This document shows, piece by piece, positions 7,925 to 15,261 of a stretch of DNA of 64,000 nucleotides; the stretch's first letter is position 1, and each line of letters opens with the position of its first letter. The DNA lies in assembly GCA_023386495.1 (NCBI GenBank), contig JAEWJS010000014.1, positions 1 through 64,000 of the forward strand, written 5' to 3'. The translations under genes were made by a program, and so were the position numbers. The notes below the pieces were generated by a model that saw only the letters and a program-made list of their open reading frames with translations, searched no databases and was not told where the DNA came from. Source of the DNA: Bacillota bacterium. Its GTDB lineage: Bacteria > Bacillota > Bacilli > Paenibacillales > Paenibacillaceae.

Positions 7925-7970
7925 AATAGCGGGAGGCGCCTGCTTCTGAAGCGGCTACTCGGCCTCCCGC
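7925..7970 (-). terminator. Probable terminator after murA
   Basis: GCCTCCCGC (7962-7970) and GCGGGAGGC (7929-7937) form a 9-bp stem that includes the murA stop codon in its loop side. The following TATTGTAT is a weak T-tract. Confidence 0.55.
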
Positions 7971-9208
7971 CATACGTCTGCGCCAAGCATGCGCAAGTTG
8001 TCCACTAAGTAATCATACCCGCGATCGATATATTCGACGCCGCTAATTTCGGTGACGCCTTCGGCCACCGTCAGTCCAGCGACAACGAGTGCCGCGCCTG
8101 CGCGCAAATCGGCCGCACGCACAGCCGCCGCATGAAGCGGACCGCCCTCGATAATGGCGGAGCGTCCTTCCACGCGAATATTCGCGCCCATCCGGGCCAG
8201 CTCCGGCACATGCTTGAACCGGCTGCTGTACACGTAATCAGTGAGTACGCTTACGCCTGCCGCTTGCGTGAGCAGGCTCGTCATCGGCGATTGCATATCG
8301 GTCGCGAAGCCCGGATAGACTAGAGCCTTCACGTCGATCGCCTCGTAATTCGGCTGCCCGACGATCCGGATCGATTCGTCCATCTCGTACACATGCACGC
8401 CCATCTCTTGCAGCTTGGCGGTAACCGCCTCCAGATGCTTCGGAATGACATTATCGACAACGACATCGCCGCGCGTTGCTGCAGCGGCTATCATATAAGT
8501 GGCTGCTTGGATGCGATCCGGGATAATTGAATGGCGGCAGCCGTGCAGGCTGTCGACGCCTTCGATCCGAATCGTCTCGGTACCGGCGCCCTTGATGCGC
8601 GCGCCCATGGCATTGAGGAGAGTTGCTACATCTATGATTTCAGGCTCTTTTGCCGCGTTTTCGATAATCGTGGAGCCCTTAGCCCTTGAGGCCGCGAGCA
8701 TAATGTTGATCGTAGCGCCTACGCTGACGACATCCAGATAAATTTTCGCGCCGCGCAGCTCCTTCGCAACGATGCGAATCGAGCCATGGTCGTTCGAGAC
8801 GACCGCGCCAAGCGCTTCGAAGCCCTTGATATGCTGGTCAATCGGTCTCGGTTCAAAATTGCAGCCGCCAGGCAAACCGATCGTCGCTTCGCCGAATCGG
8901 CCCAGCAGCGCACCCATCAAATAATAAGAAGCACGGAGCAGCTTGACCTTGCCGTTCGGCATCGGCTGGCTGCGAAGCGCGGACGGGTCGATCGTCATGC
9001 TGTCGCCGTTCCAACTCACCTTGCCGCCGAACTCTTCCAAGATGTCCGAATAGGTCCCCACATCGCTGATCCGAGGCAGATTGTCTAACGTTACCGCGCT
9101 CTCGGCGAGCAAGGCTGCCGGCAGCAGCGCAACGGCACTATTCTTGGCCCCGCTAATCTGCACCGTTCCCCGCAGCGGCCGTCCACCGCGAATCATTAAC
9201 TTTTCCAT
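7955..9208 (-). CDS. murA: UDP-N-acetylglucosamine 1-carboxyvinyltransferase
   Basis: The first committed enzyme of peptidoglycan synthesis, transferring enolpyruvate from PEP to UDP-GlcNAc (417 residues). The catalytic loop LPGGCNFEPRPIDQH keeps the fosfomycin-target cysteine, C116. The N-terminal SGAKNSAVALLPAALL (K22, N23) and the C-terminal DLRAGAALVVAGL match the family. Firmicutes usually have two copies. Position upstream of rho and downstream of fba corresponds to the second B. subtilis copy, murAB (murZ). The start ATG has a ribosome-like AGG stretch upstream, and a terminator separates it from fbaA. Confidence 0.96.
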   Translation of the reverse strand: MEKLMIRGGRPLRGTVQISGAKNSAVALLPAALLAESAVTLDNLPRISDVGTYSDILEEFGGKVSWNGDSMTIDPSALRSQPMPNGKVKLLRASYYLMGALLGRFGEATIGLPGGCNFEPRPIDQHIKGFEALGAVVSNDHGSIRIVAKELRGAKIYLDVVSVGATINIMLAASRAKGSTIIENAAKEPEIIDVATLLNAMGARIKGAGTETIRIEGVDSLHGCRHSIIPDRIQAATYMIAAAATRGDVVVDNVIPKHLEAVTAKLQEMGVHVYEMDESIRIVGQPNYEAIDVKALVYPGFATDMQSPMTSLLTQAAGVSVLTDYVYSSRFKHVPELARMGANIRVEGRSAIIEGGPLHAAAVRAADLRAGAALVVAGLTVAEGVTEISGVEYIDRGYDYLVDNLRMLGADVWREAE

Positions 9209-9229
9209 GTATACCCTTTTCCTCCCGTT

Positions 9230-9272
9230 ACGGAAAAGAGCAAGAACCGCCGGCCGCTAAGCCGGCGGTTCC
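9230..9272 (-). terminator. Rho-independent terminator after fbaA
   Basis: AACCGCCGGC (9245-9254) pairs with GCCGGCGGTT (9261-9270), with a 6-nt loop. The minus strand continues into TTGCTCTTTTC. It lies between the fbaA stop and the murA start. Confidence 0.85.
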
Positions 9273-9289
9273 TGCGCAATGCTCCGGTA

Positions 9290-10144
9290 TTACGCTTGGT
9301 TGCTGCTTCCGAACAGACGGATCTTCTCTTGAACGACAGCGATCATGGCCTTCTTCGCAGGCGTCAGGTATTTACGCGGATCGTATACTTTGCTGTCGGC
9401 TGCCAGCACTTCGCGGATCGCGTTCGTGCAGGCGACTTGGTTCTCGGTGTTCACGTTGATCTTGCCTACGCCGGCTGCGATCGAATTCTTGATGGCGTCG
9501 TCAGGCACGCCGGATCCGCCGTGCAATACGACCGGTACCGGAATCGCGTCAGCAACTTGCTGGATGATATCGAAGTGGATCTTCACTTCGCCCTTGTACA
9601 TGCCGTGCGCCGTACCTACTGCGATTGCCAGGCAATCTACGCCTGTCTCTTCGTAGAAACGGATCGCTTCCTCAGGCTTCGCAAGGGATGCATGCTCCTC
9701 GTCCACGCTGATGTCGTCTTCCACGCCGCCGATCGTGCCGAGCTCGCCTTCGACGGATACGCCCATCGCGTGAGCAGCTTTTACGACTTCCTTCGTCAGC
9801 TTGATGTTCTCTTCCAGCCCGTAGTGGGAGCCGTCGAACATAACCGACGAGAAGCCTGCGCGAATGCAAGCCATAGCAACTTCGAAGCTGCTGCCGTGGT
9901 CCAGGTGAAGCGCGATCGGAAGGCCGGATTTTTTCGCTGCCGCTTCCGCGATCGCTACGGTGTACTCCATTCCCATGTATTTCAGGGCGCCTTCGCTGAC
10001 GCCATAGATGAATGGCGACTTCTCAGCGATAGCCGCTTCCATGATGGCTTGCGCGAATTCCAGGTTGTTCATGTTGAATTGGCCTACGGCGAACTTATTC
10101 GCTTTGGCCTTGGGCAGAAATTCATTCATTGAAACGAGTGGCAT
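9290..10144 (-). CDS. fbaA: Fructose-bisphosphate aldolase, class II
   Basis: A zinc-dependent glycolytic/gluconeogenic aldolase of 284 residues, the usual length of the B. subtilis FbaA type. Metal and substrate motifs are present: LHLDHGSS (with the catalytic aspartate and zinc histidine), SVEGELG, AVGTAHGMYKG, PVVLHGGSG, and GVGKINVNTENQ. ATG start with a clear GGAGG upstream. It has its own promoter with a consensus TATAAT and is followed by a strong terminator, so it is monocistronic. The neighbours murA and spo0F are conserved in Bacillus. Confidence 0.97.
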   Translation of the reverse strand: MPLVSMNEFLPKAKANKFAVGQFNMNNLEFAQAIMEAAIAEKSPFIYGVSEGALKYMGMEYTVAIAEAAAKKSGLPIALHLDHGSSFEVAMACIRAGFSSVMFDGSHYGLEENIKLTKEVVKAAHAMGVSVEGELGTIGGVEDDISVDEEHASLAKPEEAIRFYEETGVDCLAIAVGTAHGMYKGEVKIHFDIIQQVADAIPVPVVLHGGSGVPDDAIKNSIAAGVGKINVNTENQVACTNAIREVLAADSKVYDPRKYLTPAKKAMIAVVQEKIRLFGSSNQA

Positions 10145-10208
10145 GGTTTTCTTTCCTCCTAATGGACATGTAGGTTCTCAAGCCCGTACCGACTTAATCA
10201 CAGGTTCG

Positions 10209-10238
10209 ATTATACCACATCGAATTAAAGAGTGGTAA
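10209..10238 (-). promoter_or_regulatory. fbaA promoter
   Basis: TATAAT (10209-10214, minus strand) with a TGG extension, and TTACCA (10233-10238) 18 bp upstream. It lies about 65 bp before the fbaA ATG, downstream of the spo0F terminator. Confidence 0.65.
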
Positions 10239-10285
10239 TGAGGTTTCACACAGACGTCAAGAGGGAATTTCGTATCGCGGCGACA

Positions 10286-10314
10286 ATAAAAAAAACCGGG
10301 TCCGTTAGGACCCG
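10286..10314 (-). terminator. Rho-independent terminator of spo0F
   Basis: CGGGTCC (10297-10303) pairs with GGACCCG (10308-10314) around a 4-nt loop, and a long T run follows on the minus strand. The spo0F stop codon TAA (10305-10307) lies in the loop, so coding sequence and terminator overlap. Confidence 0.9.
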
Positions 10315-10703
10315 ATTGCGTACTTACTGTTCGGACCGCCTCCGCGCAGCTGCATGTTGACGGCCATTCGCATCTCGTCGATGTCGAACGGCTTCGTGAA
10401 ATGCATCAGCGCGCCGAGATCCGTCGCTTCCTTGATCATATCGAGTTCGCCATAAGCCGTCATCATGATGACCTTAATATCGCGATTGATGGCTTTCACA
10501 TGCTTCAGTATCTCAAGACCGTCCATGCCCGGTATCTTCATATCGAGCAGCACGAGATCCGGCGATTCTTTCTTCACGATTTCGAGGGCAAGCTTGCCGT
10601 TGGATGCCTGGAAGGTGGTGTAGCCTTCGCTGCTGAACACTTCCATCAGCAGAATACGAATGCCGTTCTGGTCGTCAACGATTAACACTTTCTTCTGATC
10701 CAC
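10305..10703 (-). CDS. spo0F: Sporulation phosphorelay response regulator Spo0F
   Basis: A single-domain response regulator (132 residues) that passes phosphate from the sporulation kinases to Spo0B. The acidic pocket D10-D11, phospho-acceptor D54 in LLDMKIPGMDG, T82 and K104 in FTKPF are all at the canonical positions. The C-terminus is about eight residues longer than in B. subtilis. GTG start, eight to nine bases after AGGAGG. It lies between fbaA and pyrG as in B. subtilis. A sigma-H promoter with full consensus is visible upstream, consistent with induction at the onset of sporulation. Confidence 0.97.
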   Translation of the reverse strand: MDQKKVLIVDDQNGIRILLMEVFSSEGYTTFQASNGKLALEIVKKESPDLVLLDMKIPGMDGLEILKHVKAINRDIKVIMMTAYGELDMIKEATDLGALMHFTKPFDIDEMRMAVNMQLRGGGPNSKYAIGS

Positions 10704-10740
10704 GAATATAACCTCCTACAATGCGCTTGCCGCAAGACAT

Positions 10741-10757
10741 GTTCAAATTCATTGAAC
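10741..10757. repeat. Inverted repeat in the spo0F leader
   Basis: GTTCAA and TTGAAC, spaced five bases, form a perfect inverted repeat about 20 bp downstream of the sigma-H -10 and about 40 bp upstream of the spo0F start. It could be an operator or an RNA hairpin. It does not match the 0A box TGTCGAA. Confidence 0.4.
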
Positions 10758-10774
10758 TCGCACCATTAGGGTAT

Positions 10775-10804
10775 ATATTCGCCCAGAATACACGGATATC
10801 CTGC
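10775..10804 (-). promoter_or_regulatory. Sigma-H promoter of spo0F
   Basis: On the minus strand, GCAGGATAT (10796-10804) and GGCGAATAT (10775-10783) are 12 bp apart. This matches every defined position of the sigma-H consensus RnAGGAwWW-N12-RnnGAATww. spo0F in B. subtilis has a sigma-H promoter, so the call fits both sequence and biology. Confidence 0.8.
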
Positions 10805-10812
10805 TTCATTGG

Positions 10813-10854
10813 AAAAAAAGTCCTTTAATTGCGAAATATTAGGACTTCAGTCCT
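10813..10854 (-). terminator. pyrG 3' terminator with a competing hairpin
   Basis: Minus-strand order: AGGACT (10849-10854), AGTCCT (10841-10846), 15-nt spacer, AGGACT (10820-10825), T run. Segments 2 and 3 form a terminator-like hairpin with the T run; segments 1 and 2 form a competing small hairpin with a 2-nt loop. It most simply ends the pyrG transcript. The alternative pairing looks attenuator-like but the stems are only 6 bp. Confidence 0.55.
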
Positions 10855-10879
10855 CTCGGATGTTTAATCCGCTGTGCGC

Positions 10880-12484
10880 TTAGCCTTGCGAATACGTCAA
10901 CGCCGCGCGCACGAAGTCGCGGAACAGCGGCTGCGGACGGTTCGGACGCGACGTGAATTCCGGATGGAATTGCACCGCGAGGAACCACGGGTGATCCTCC
11001 AGCTCGATCATCTCGACCAGACGGCCGTCCGGCGACGTGCCGGATACGCGCAGGCCGGCGCGTTCGATGCGTTCGCGGTATTCGTTGTTCACCTCGTACC
11101 GGTGGCGGTGACGCTCATAGACGAGCTCATCCCCGTAAGCGCGGGCAGCCAGCGAGCCCGGAACGACCTTGCACGGATACAGGCCGAGACGCATCGTGCC
11201 GCCGAGATCCTCGATATCCTTCTGCTCCGGCAGCAGGTCGATGACCGGATACGGCGTGGACGGGTCGATCTCGGAGCTGTTCGCGTCCGCCATGCCGGCG
11301 GTGCTGCGCGCATATTCAATGACGGCGACTTGCATCCCTAAGCAGATGCCGAAGAACGGCACTTTCTGCTCGCGGGCATGCTGGATGGCCGTGATTTTGC
11401 CTTCGATGCCGCGGTCGCCGAATCCGCCGGGCACGAGTATGCCATGCACGCCGTGCAGCTTGTCCGCAACGTTCTGCGGCGTAATCTCTTCGGCGTTGAC
11501 CCAGCGCAGCTTCACTTCGGAATCGGCATCGATGCCGGCATGGGCCAGCGATTCCACGATGCTGAGATACGCGTCATGCAGCGCGACGTACTTGCCGACG
11601 ATCGCGATCTCGGTCGACTTCTTCAGCGACTTGACGCGCTTCACGAGGCTCTCCCATTCGGTCATGTCCGGCTGCGGGACGTCCAGTCTCAGGTGGTTCA
11701 CGACGATCTCGTCCAGCCCCTGCTCACGCAGGTTAAGCGGCACTTCGTACAGCGTCGAAGCGTCGCGGCATTCGACGACGGCATTGGCGTCCACGTCGCA
11801 GAATTGCGCGATCTTGCGCTTCAGGTCTTCGGCCAGCTCGTGCTCGGTCCGGCACACGATGACGTTCGGCTGGATGCCGATGCTGCGAAGCTCTTTCACG
11901 CTGTGCTGCGTCGGCTTCGTCTTCACTTCGCCGGCTGCTTTAATGTAAGGAATCAGCGTGACGTGAATGTACATGACGTTCTCGCGGCCGATGTCGCTCT
12001 TGATCTGGCGGATCGCTTCGAGGAACGGCAGCGATTCGATGTCGCCTACCGTACCGCCGATCTCGGTAATGACGACGTCCGAGCCCGCTTCCTTGCCCGC
12101 ACGGAACACGCGCTCCTTGATCTCGTTCGTGATATGCGGAATGACTTGCACCGTGCCGCCCAAGTATTCGCCGCGACGCTCTTTGGTGATGACGGTCGAA
12201 TAGATTTTGCCCGTGGTGACGTTGCTGTTCTTGGAGAGGTTGATGTCGATGAAGCGCTCGTAATGGCCCAGATCGAGGTCGGTCTCCGCACCGTCGTCGG
12301 TCACGAATACTTCGCCGTGCTGATAAGGGCTCATCGTTCCCGGGTCCACGTTGATGTACGGATCGAACTTCTGAATGGTGACCTTCAGGCCCCGGTTCTT
12401 GAGCAGTCTGCCCAGCGATGCTGCGGTGATGCCCTTGCCCAGCGAGGATACGACGCCGCCGGTTACGAAAATGTATTTAGTCAC
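10880..12484 (-). CDS. pyrG: CTP synthase
   Basis: CTP synthase (534 residues; B. subtilis 535) converts UTP to CTP with ATP and glutamine. N-terminal synthetase domain: TKYIFVTGGVVSSLGKG P-loop, DPYINVDPGTMSPYQHGEVF and GGTVGDIESLPF. C-terminal class I glutamine amidotransferase domain: GFGDRG, catalytic cysteine in FFGICLGMQ, and the His/Glu pair in AVQFHPEFTSRP. The start is GTG at 12482-12484, after GGAGGG at about 10 bases; the longer open frame upstream runs through the leader. It has its own promoter and a GGGC-start attenuator. Located between rpoE and spo0F as in B. subtilis. Confidence 0.97.
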   Translation of the reverse strand: MTKYIFVTGGVVSSLGKGITAASLGRLLKNRGLKVTIQKFDPYINVDPGTMSPYQHGEVFVTDDGAETDLDLGHYERFIDINLSKNSNVTTGKIYSTVITKERRGEYLGGTVQVIPHITNEIKERVFRAGKEAGSDVVITEIGGTVGDIESLPFLEAIRQIKSDIGRENVMYIHVTLIPYIKAAGEVKTKPTQHSVKELRSIGIQPNVIVCRTEHELAEDLKRKIAQFCDVDANAVVECRDASTLYEVPLNLREQGLDEIVVNHLRLDVPQPDMTEWESLVKRVKSLKKSTEIAIVGKYVALHDAYLSIVESLAHAGIDADSEVKLRWVNAEEITPQNVADKLHGVHGILVPGGFGDRGIEGKITAIQHAREQKVPFFGICLGMQVAVIEYARSTAGMADANSSEIDPSTPYPVIDLLPEQKDIEDLGGTMRLGLYPCKVVPGSLAARAYGDELVYERHRHRYEVNNEYRERIERAGLRVSGTSPDGRLVEMIELEDHPWFLAVQFHPEFTSRPNRPQPLFRDFVRAALTYSQG

Positions 12485-12551
12485 TGTGATGAAACCCTCC
12501 AAGCTCCATGGTTGATATATAGTCTTGCCCAAGTACTAGTGCTATAAAAAC

Positions 12552-12661
12552 AAAAAAAGTGACACCCGTTTCCACGGGGCACTTTAATGGTTTAGCTATG
12601 ATTTATTAAGCAAATCTAAAGCCCATGCAATAGTTTACTCTGTAGGGCCTTGCGCTGTCAA
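12552..12661 (-). promoter_or_regulatory. pyrG promoter and CTP-sensitive attenuator
   Basis: TTGACA (12656-12661) and TAAACT (12632-12637) are 18 bp apart. Seven bases on, the transcript would begin GGGC (12621-12624). About 35 nt later comes a terminator: AAAGTG and CCCCG pair with CGGG and TCACTTT, followed by TTTTTTT (12552-12585). In B. subtilis, low CTP makes RNA polymerase add extra G at the GGGC start, and the poly-G pairs with the C-rich 5' arm to prevent termination. The GGGC start and the CCCC in the 5' arm (GTGCCCCGTG) fit that scheme. Confidence 0.8.
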
Positions 12662-12684
12662 GAGAAGGAAAGCGAGCTTGCGAA

Positions 12685-13263
12685 TTAACGCTCGTCGTCG
12701 TCCGCATCCAAGTCATCCTCGAACGCTTCTTCCTCGTCCTCTGCCGCCTCTTCGCCCAATTCTTCGTCTTCGATCGCGTCTTCGCCGAGCTCTTCGTCTT
12801 CGATCGCTTCTTCGTCGTCTTCGGCCTCTTCCTCGGCCTCCTCGAAGTCCTCGCGGTCTTCGTCGTAGAGGTCGTAGTCCTCTTCGTCGGCCACATAGGT
12901 CTCTTCTTCCTCGTCGGCGAAGAGCTCTTCATCGTCATCGTCGTCGTCGTTGATGATCCGCGGACGCTTCGCGTTGCCGACCGGATCTCCCTCGTTCTTG
13001 TCGACAGGGTACCAGCGCTTCAGGCCCCAGACGTTGCTGCCGACGCAGGCGAATCGGCCGTCGATGTTGATTTCCGTATATACTTGCGCAATCACTTCAT
13101 TGATCTGGTCAGCGGACAATCCGCGAAGCCTCGCGATTTCCATAATGAGATCCCGGTAATACATGGGGGAATTCGTCGATTTCAATACCTCGAATGCCAG
13201 ATCGACCATCGGCATTTCACGCAGCCGTTCCGGGCTGATCTTCAAGCTCACATCGCTGCTCAT
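12685..13263 (-). CDS. rpoE: DNA-directed RNA polymerase delta subunit
   Basis: RpoE/delta (192 residues) binds RNA polymerase and speeds recycling and promoter selectivity. Residues about 1-90 form the HARE-HTH domain (LREMPMVDLAFEVLK, YYRDLIMEIARLRG, VYTEINIDGRF, WGLKRWYP). The rest is an acidic, disordered tail almost entirely Asp/Glu, as in the family. Part of the tail is an internal duplication of AIEDEELGE. ATG at 13261-13263, about eight bases after AGAGGAT; the upstream extension has no site. Downstream promoter elements for pyrG begin about 25 bp after its stop. Confidence 0.95.
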   Translation of the reverse strand: MSSDVSLKISPERLREMPMVDLAFEVLKSTNSPMYYRDLIMEIARLRGLSADQINEVIAQVYTEINIDGRFACVGSNVWGLKRWYPVDKNEGDPVGNAKRPRIINDDDDDDEELFADEEEETYVADEEDYDLYDEDREDFEEAEEEAEDDEEAIEDEELGEDAIEDEELGEEAAEDEEEAFEDDLDADDDER

Positions 13264-14063
13264 GGGACACATCCTCTCGCGCCAATCTGCTCCGACTAGC
13301 ATAGTTCAATTCAATCCGTTGTTGATTACCGTAAACGCTCTATATTCATCCTATAGTAAACCTTATTTCCCTTTAAAATGCAAGCGCCGCGCGATGGCCT
13401 GTGCCGCCGGCGATGAGCCAGCGAAGTCCCGTCCTCCAACATTCGGCGATCGGGCGGCTCTGCTGCATGAGACCCGAGTGCCGCGACCGTTTATTCGAAG
13501 GCAGTGGAAACCAGGGAGATATATAACGGAATCTTGGAGACAGTCAAGGAGCGAAGACGAGGCTGTAGTTCGGATTAGCCTACTTCCGGCAGACGACTAG
13601 AGCACGAATCGGGATGCAGTTCGGATATGCCGAACTAGGAACGGCCTAATGGCGGCTGTAATCGAACAAGTCCAATTTAATTCGGCGAAGCATCACTAGA
13701 GCGAAAGCCGGTGACCAACGCCCCACGCAATTCGGCAAATCGTAACTGCAGCACTTCCGAACCAAAGCCGACTGACCGCAGGCAGGAACGATAGTCAAGC
13801 ATATCGCTCTGCTTCAACAACAAGAAAAAGCGAAGGGCGGGTATCCCTTCGCTTCCCGACTGTATCCTTCCGAACGCGCCGCCAGAAGGACGCGAGGATC
13901 CGTACGGCAAAGGTGCCGCAGGACTCTCTTGATATCCTATGTGAGACCGCGCGTAATGCCACGGCTCTGCGCCTATTTATGCAAAATAGGGCAGCTTGCT
14001 CATGCGGTGGGAAAAGCGCCTTCATAGTATAGTCCAGCATGTTCCACTCGGGAGGGACGCATA
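13264..14063. other. Gene-free stretch between rpoE and the subtilase
   Basis: About 800 bp with no convincing coding region. It holds an inverted repeat AGTTCGG-N5-CCGAACT (13618-13636). It also holds a strong minus-strand terminator-like hairpin, AGCGAAGGG/CCCTTCGCT near 13823-13853, followed by TTTTC, with no minus-strand gene upstream to terminate. The rpoE promoter must lie near 13290-13380, where the sequence is AT-rich. Short open frames here lack ribosome sites. Confidence 0.5.
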
Positions 14064-15212
14064 TTGGACATTACCCGCTTGCTCCGCTGGCTGCATGACG
14101 CAACGTCCCCGGGAACCGGCGCCCCGACCCGTCGAAGCATTCTTCGCTTCCACAGCCGCCAGGAATACCGCCGCTTCATTCAGGAGTGGTCGAAGCTCGC
14201 GTCCGGAAGCGCGCTGCCGCAGCAGTCCGGCCTCCGCCGCATGCAGCTGATCCAGGCGATCGCCTGCCGGTTGCCGGCAGACGTGGAGCTGCCGCGTCTG
14301 CCGTCATCCTGCTGGATCGAACCCGACCAGCGTATCGTCGTGCACGCGCCGCAGCGCAAGCCGTCCGAGCTCGAACGAGGCATTCCGTGGGGCGTGCGGC
14401 AGATCGGCGCACCCGGCGCTTGGAGCGCCACGACCGGCCACCGCGTGAAGGTCGGCGTCATCGATACCGGCGTCGACTTCAACCACCCCGATCTCCGCCA
14501 TTCCCTGTCCCGCGGCATTAACCTCCTCGTCCGCAGCATGCTGCCGCATGACGATAACGGCCACGGCACGCATATCGCGGGCACGATTGCCGCAGCGAAT
14601 CGCATGCAGGGCATGATCGGGGTCGCGCCGCGCTCCGTCATCCATCCGGTGAAGGCTTTCGACCATAACGGCACGGCCTACGTCTCCGACATCATCCTCG
14701 GCATCGACTGGTGCGTGCGCCATAAAATGGATGTCATCAATATGAGCTTCGGCATGAAGACGCGAAGCAAGGCGCTCCTGACTGCCGTGACGAACGCCTA
14801 CAATGCAGGCATCATCATCGTCGCCTCCTCCGGGAACGACGGGAAGCAGAAGGCCGTCGATTATCCTGCCCGCTTCCCGCAGACGGTATCGGTCGGCGCG
14901 ACAACGAAGCTGCGGCGTATCGCGCCGTTCAGCAATCGCGGCCGACTGATCGACATCTACGCCCCGGGCGACAAGATCGTCTCGGCCTGGCTGCGCGGCA
15001 AGTACAACGAGATGAGCGGCACGTCGATGGCGACCTCGCACGTGGCCGGCGCGATCGCGCTGCTCCTCGCCCACCGCCCAGGGCTGAAGCCCGCGGAAAT
15101 CAAGGCGATCCTGCAGAAGTCCTATCAGCCCCTGAAGGGCACGAAAGCCCCCCGGAAGACCGGGGAGCTCGATATATCTCGCATGATGCAGGTTGCCGAT
15201 CGTTACGGATGA
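14064..15212 (+). CDS. S8 family subtilisin-like serine protease, no signal peptide
   Basis: A 382-residue subtilase. The catalytic triad is complete: D134 in VIDTGVD, H167 in NGHGTHIAGT, S321 in GTSMATSHVAG, with oxyanion N258 in SSGND. About 110 residues precede the catalytic domain, without a signal peptide or membrane segment, so the enzyme is probably intracellular or exported by a non-classical route. The N-terminal part could be an inhibitory propeptide. TTG start with GGGAGGG seven bases upstream. It stands alone between gene-free DNA and convergent argS, with a TATAGT -10-like sequence about 30 bp upstream but no clear -35. A sporulation-related protease is one possibility. Confidence 0.88.
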   Translation: MDITRLLRWLHDATSPGTGAPTRRSILRFHSRQEYRRFIQEWSKLASGSALPQQSGLRRMQLIQAIACRLPADVELPRLPSSCWIEPDQRIVVHAPQRKPSELERGIPWGVRQIGAPGAWSATTGHRVKVGVIDTGVDFNHPDLRHSLSRGINLLVRSMLPHDDNGHGTHIAGTIAAANRMQGMIGVAPRSVIHPVKAFDHNGTAYVSDIILGIDWCVRHKMDVINMSFGMKTRSKALLTAVTNAYNAGIIIVASSGNDGKQKAVDYPARFPQTVSVGATTKLRRIAPFSNRGRLIDIYAPGDKIVSAWLRGKYNEMSGTSMATSHVAGAIALLLAHRPGLKPAEIKAILQKSYQPLKGTKAPRKTGELDISRMMQVADRYG

Positions 15213-15261
15213 AGGCAGCCTCGCATGCTCGATCTTCGGCCATGCGCCATGCGCGCGGCCT

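Noticed and set aside
13163..13600. A 145-codon plus-strand frame at the rpoE start
   Set aside because: It runs antisense into rpoE and then into non-coding sequence; no ribosome site or recognisable motif.
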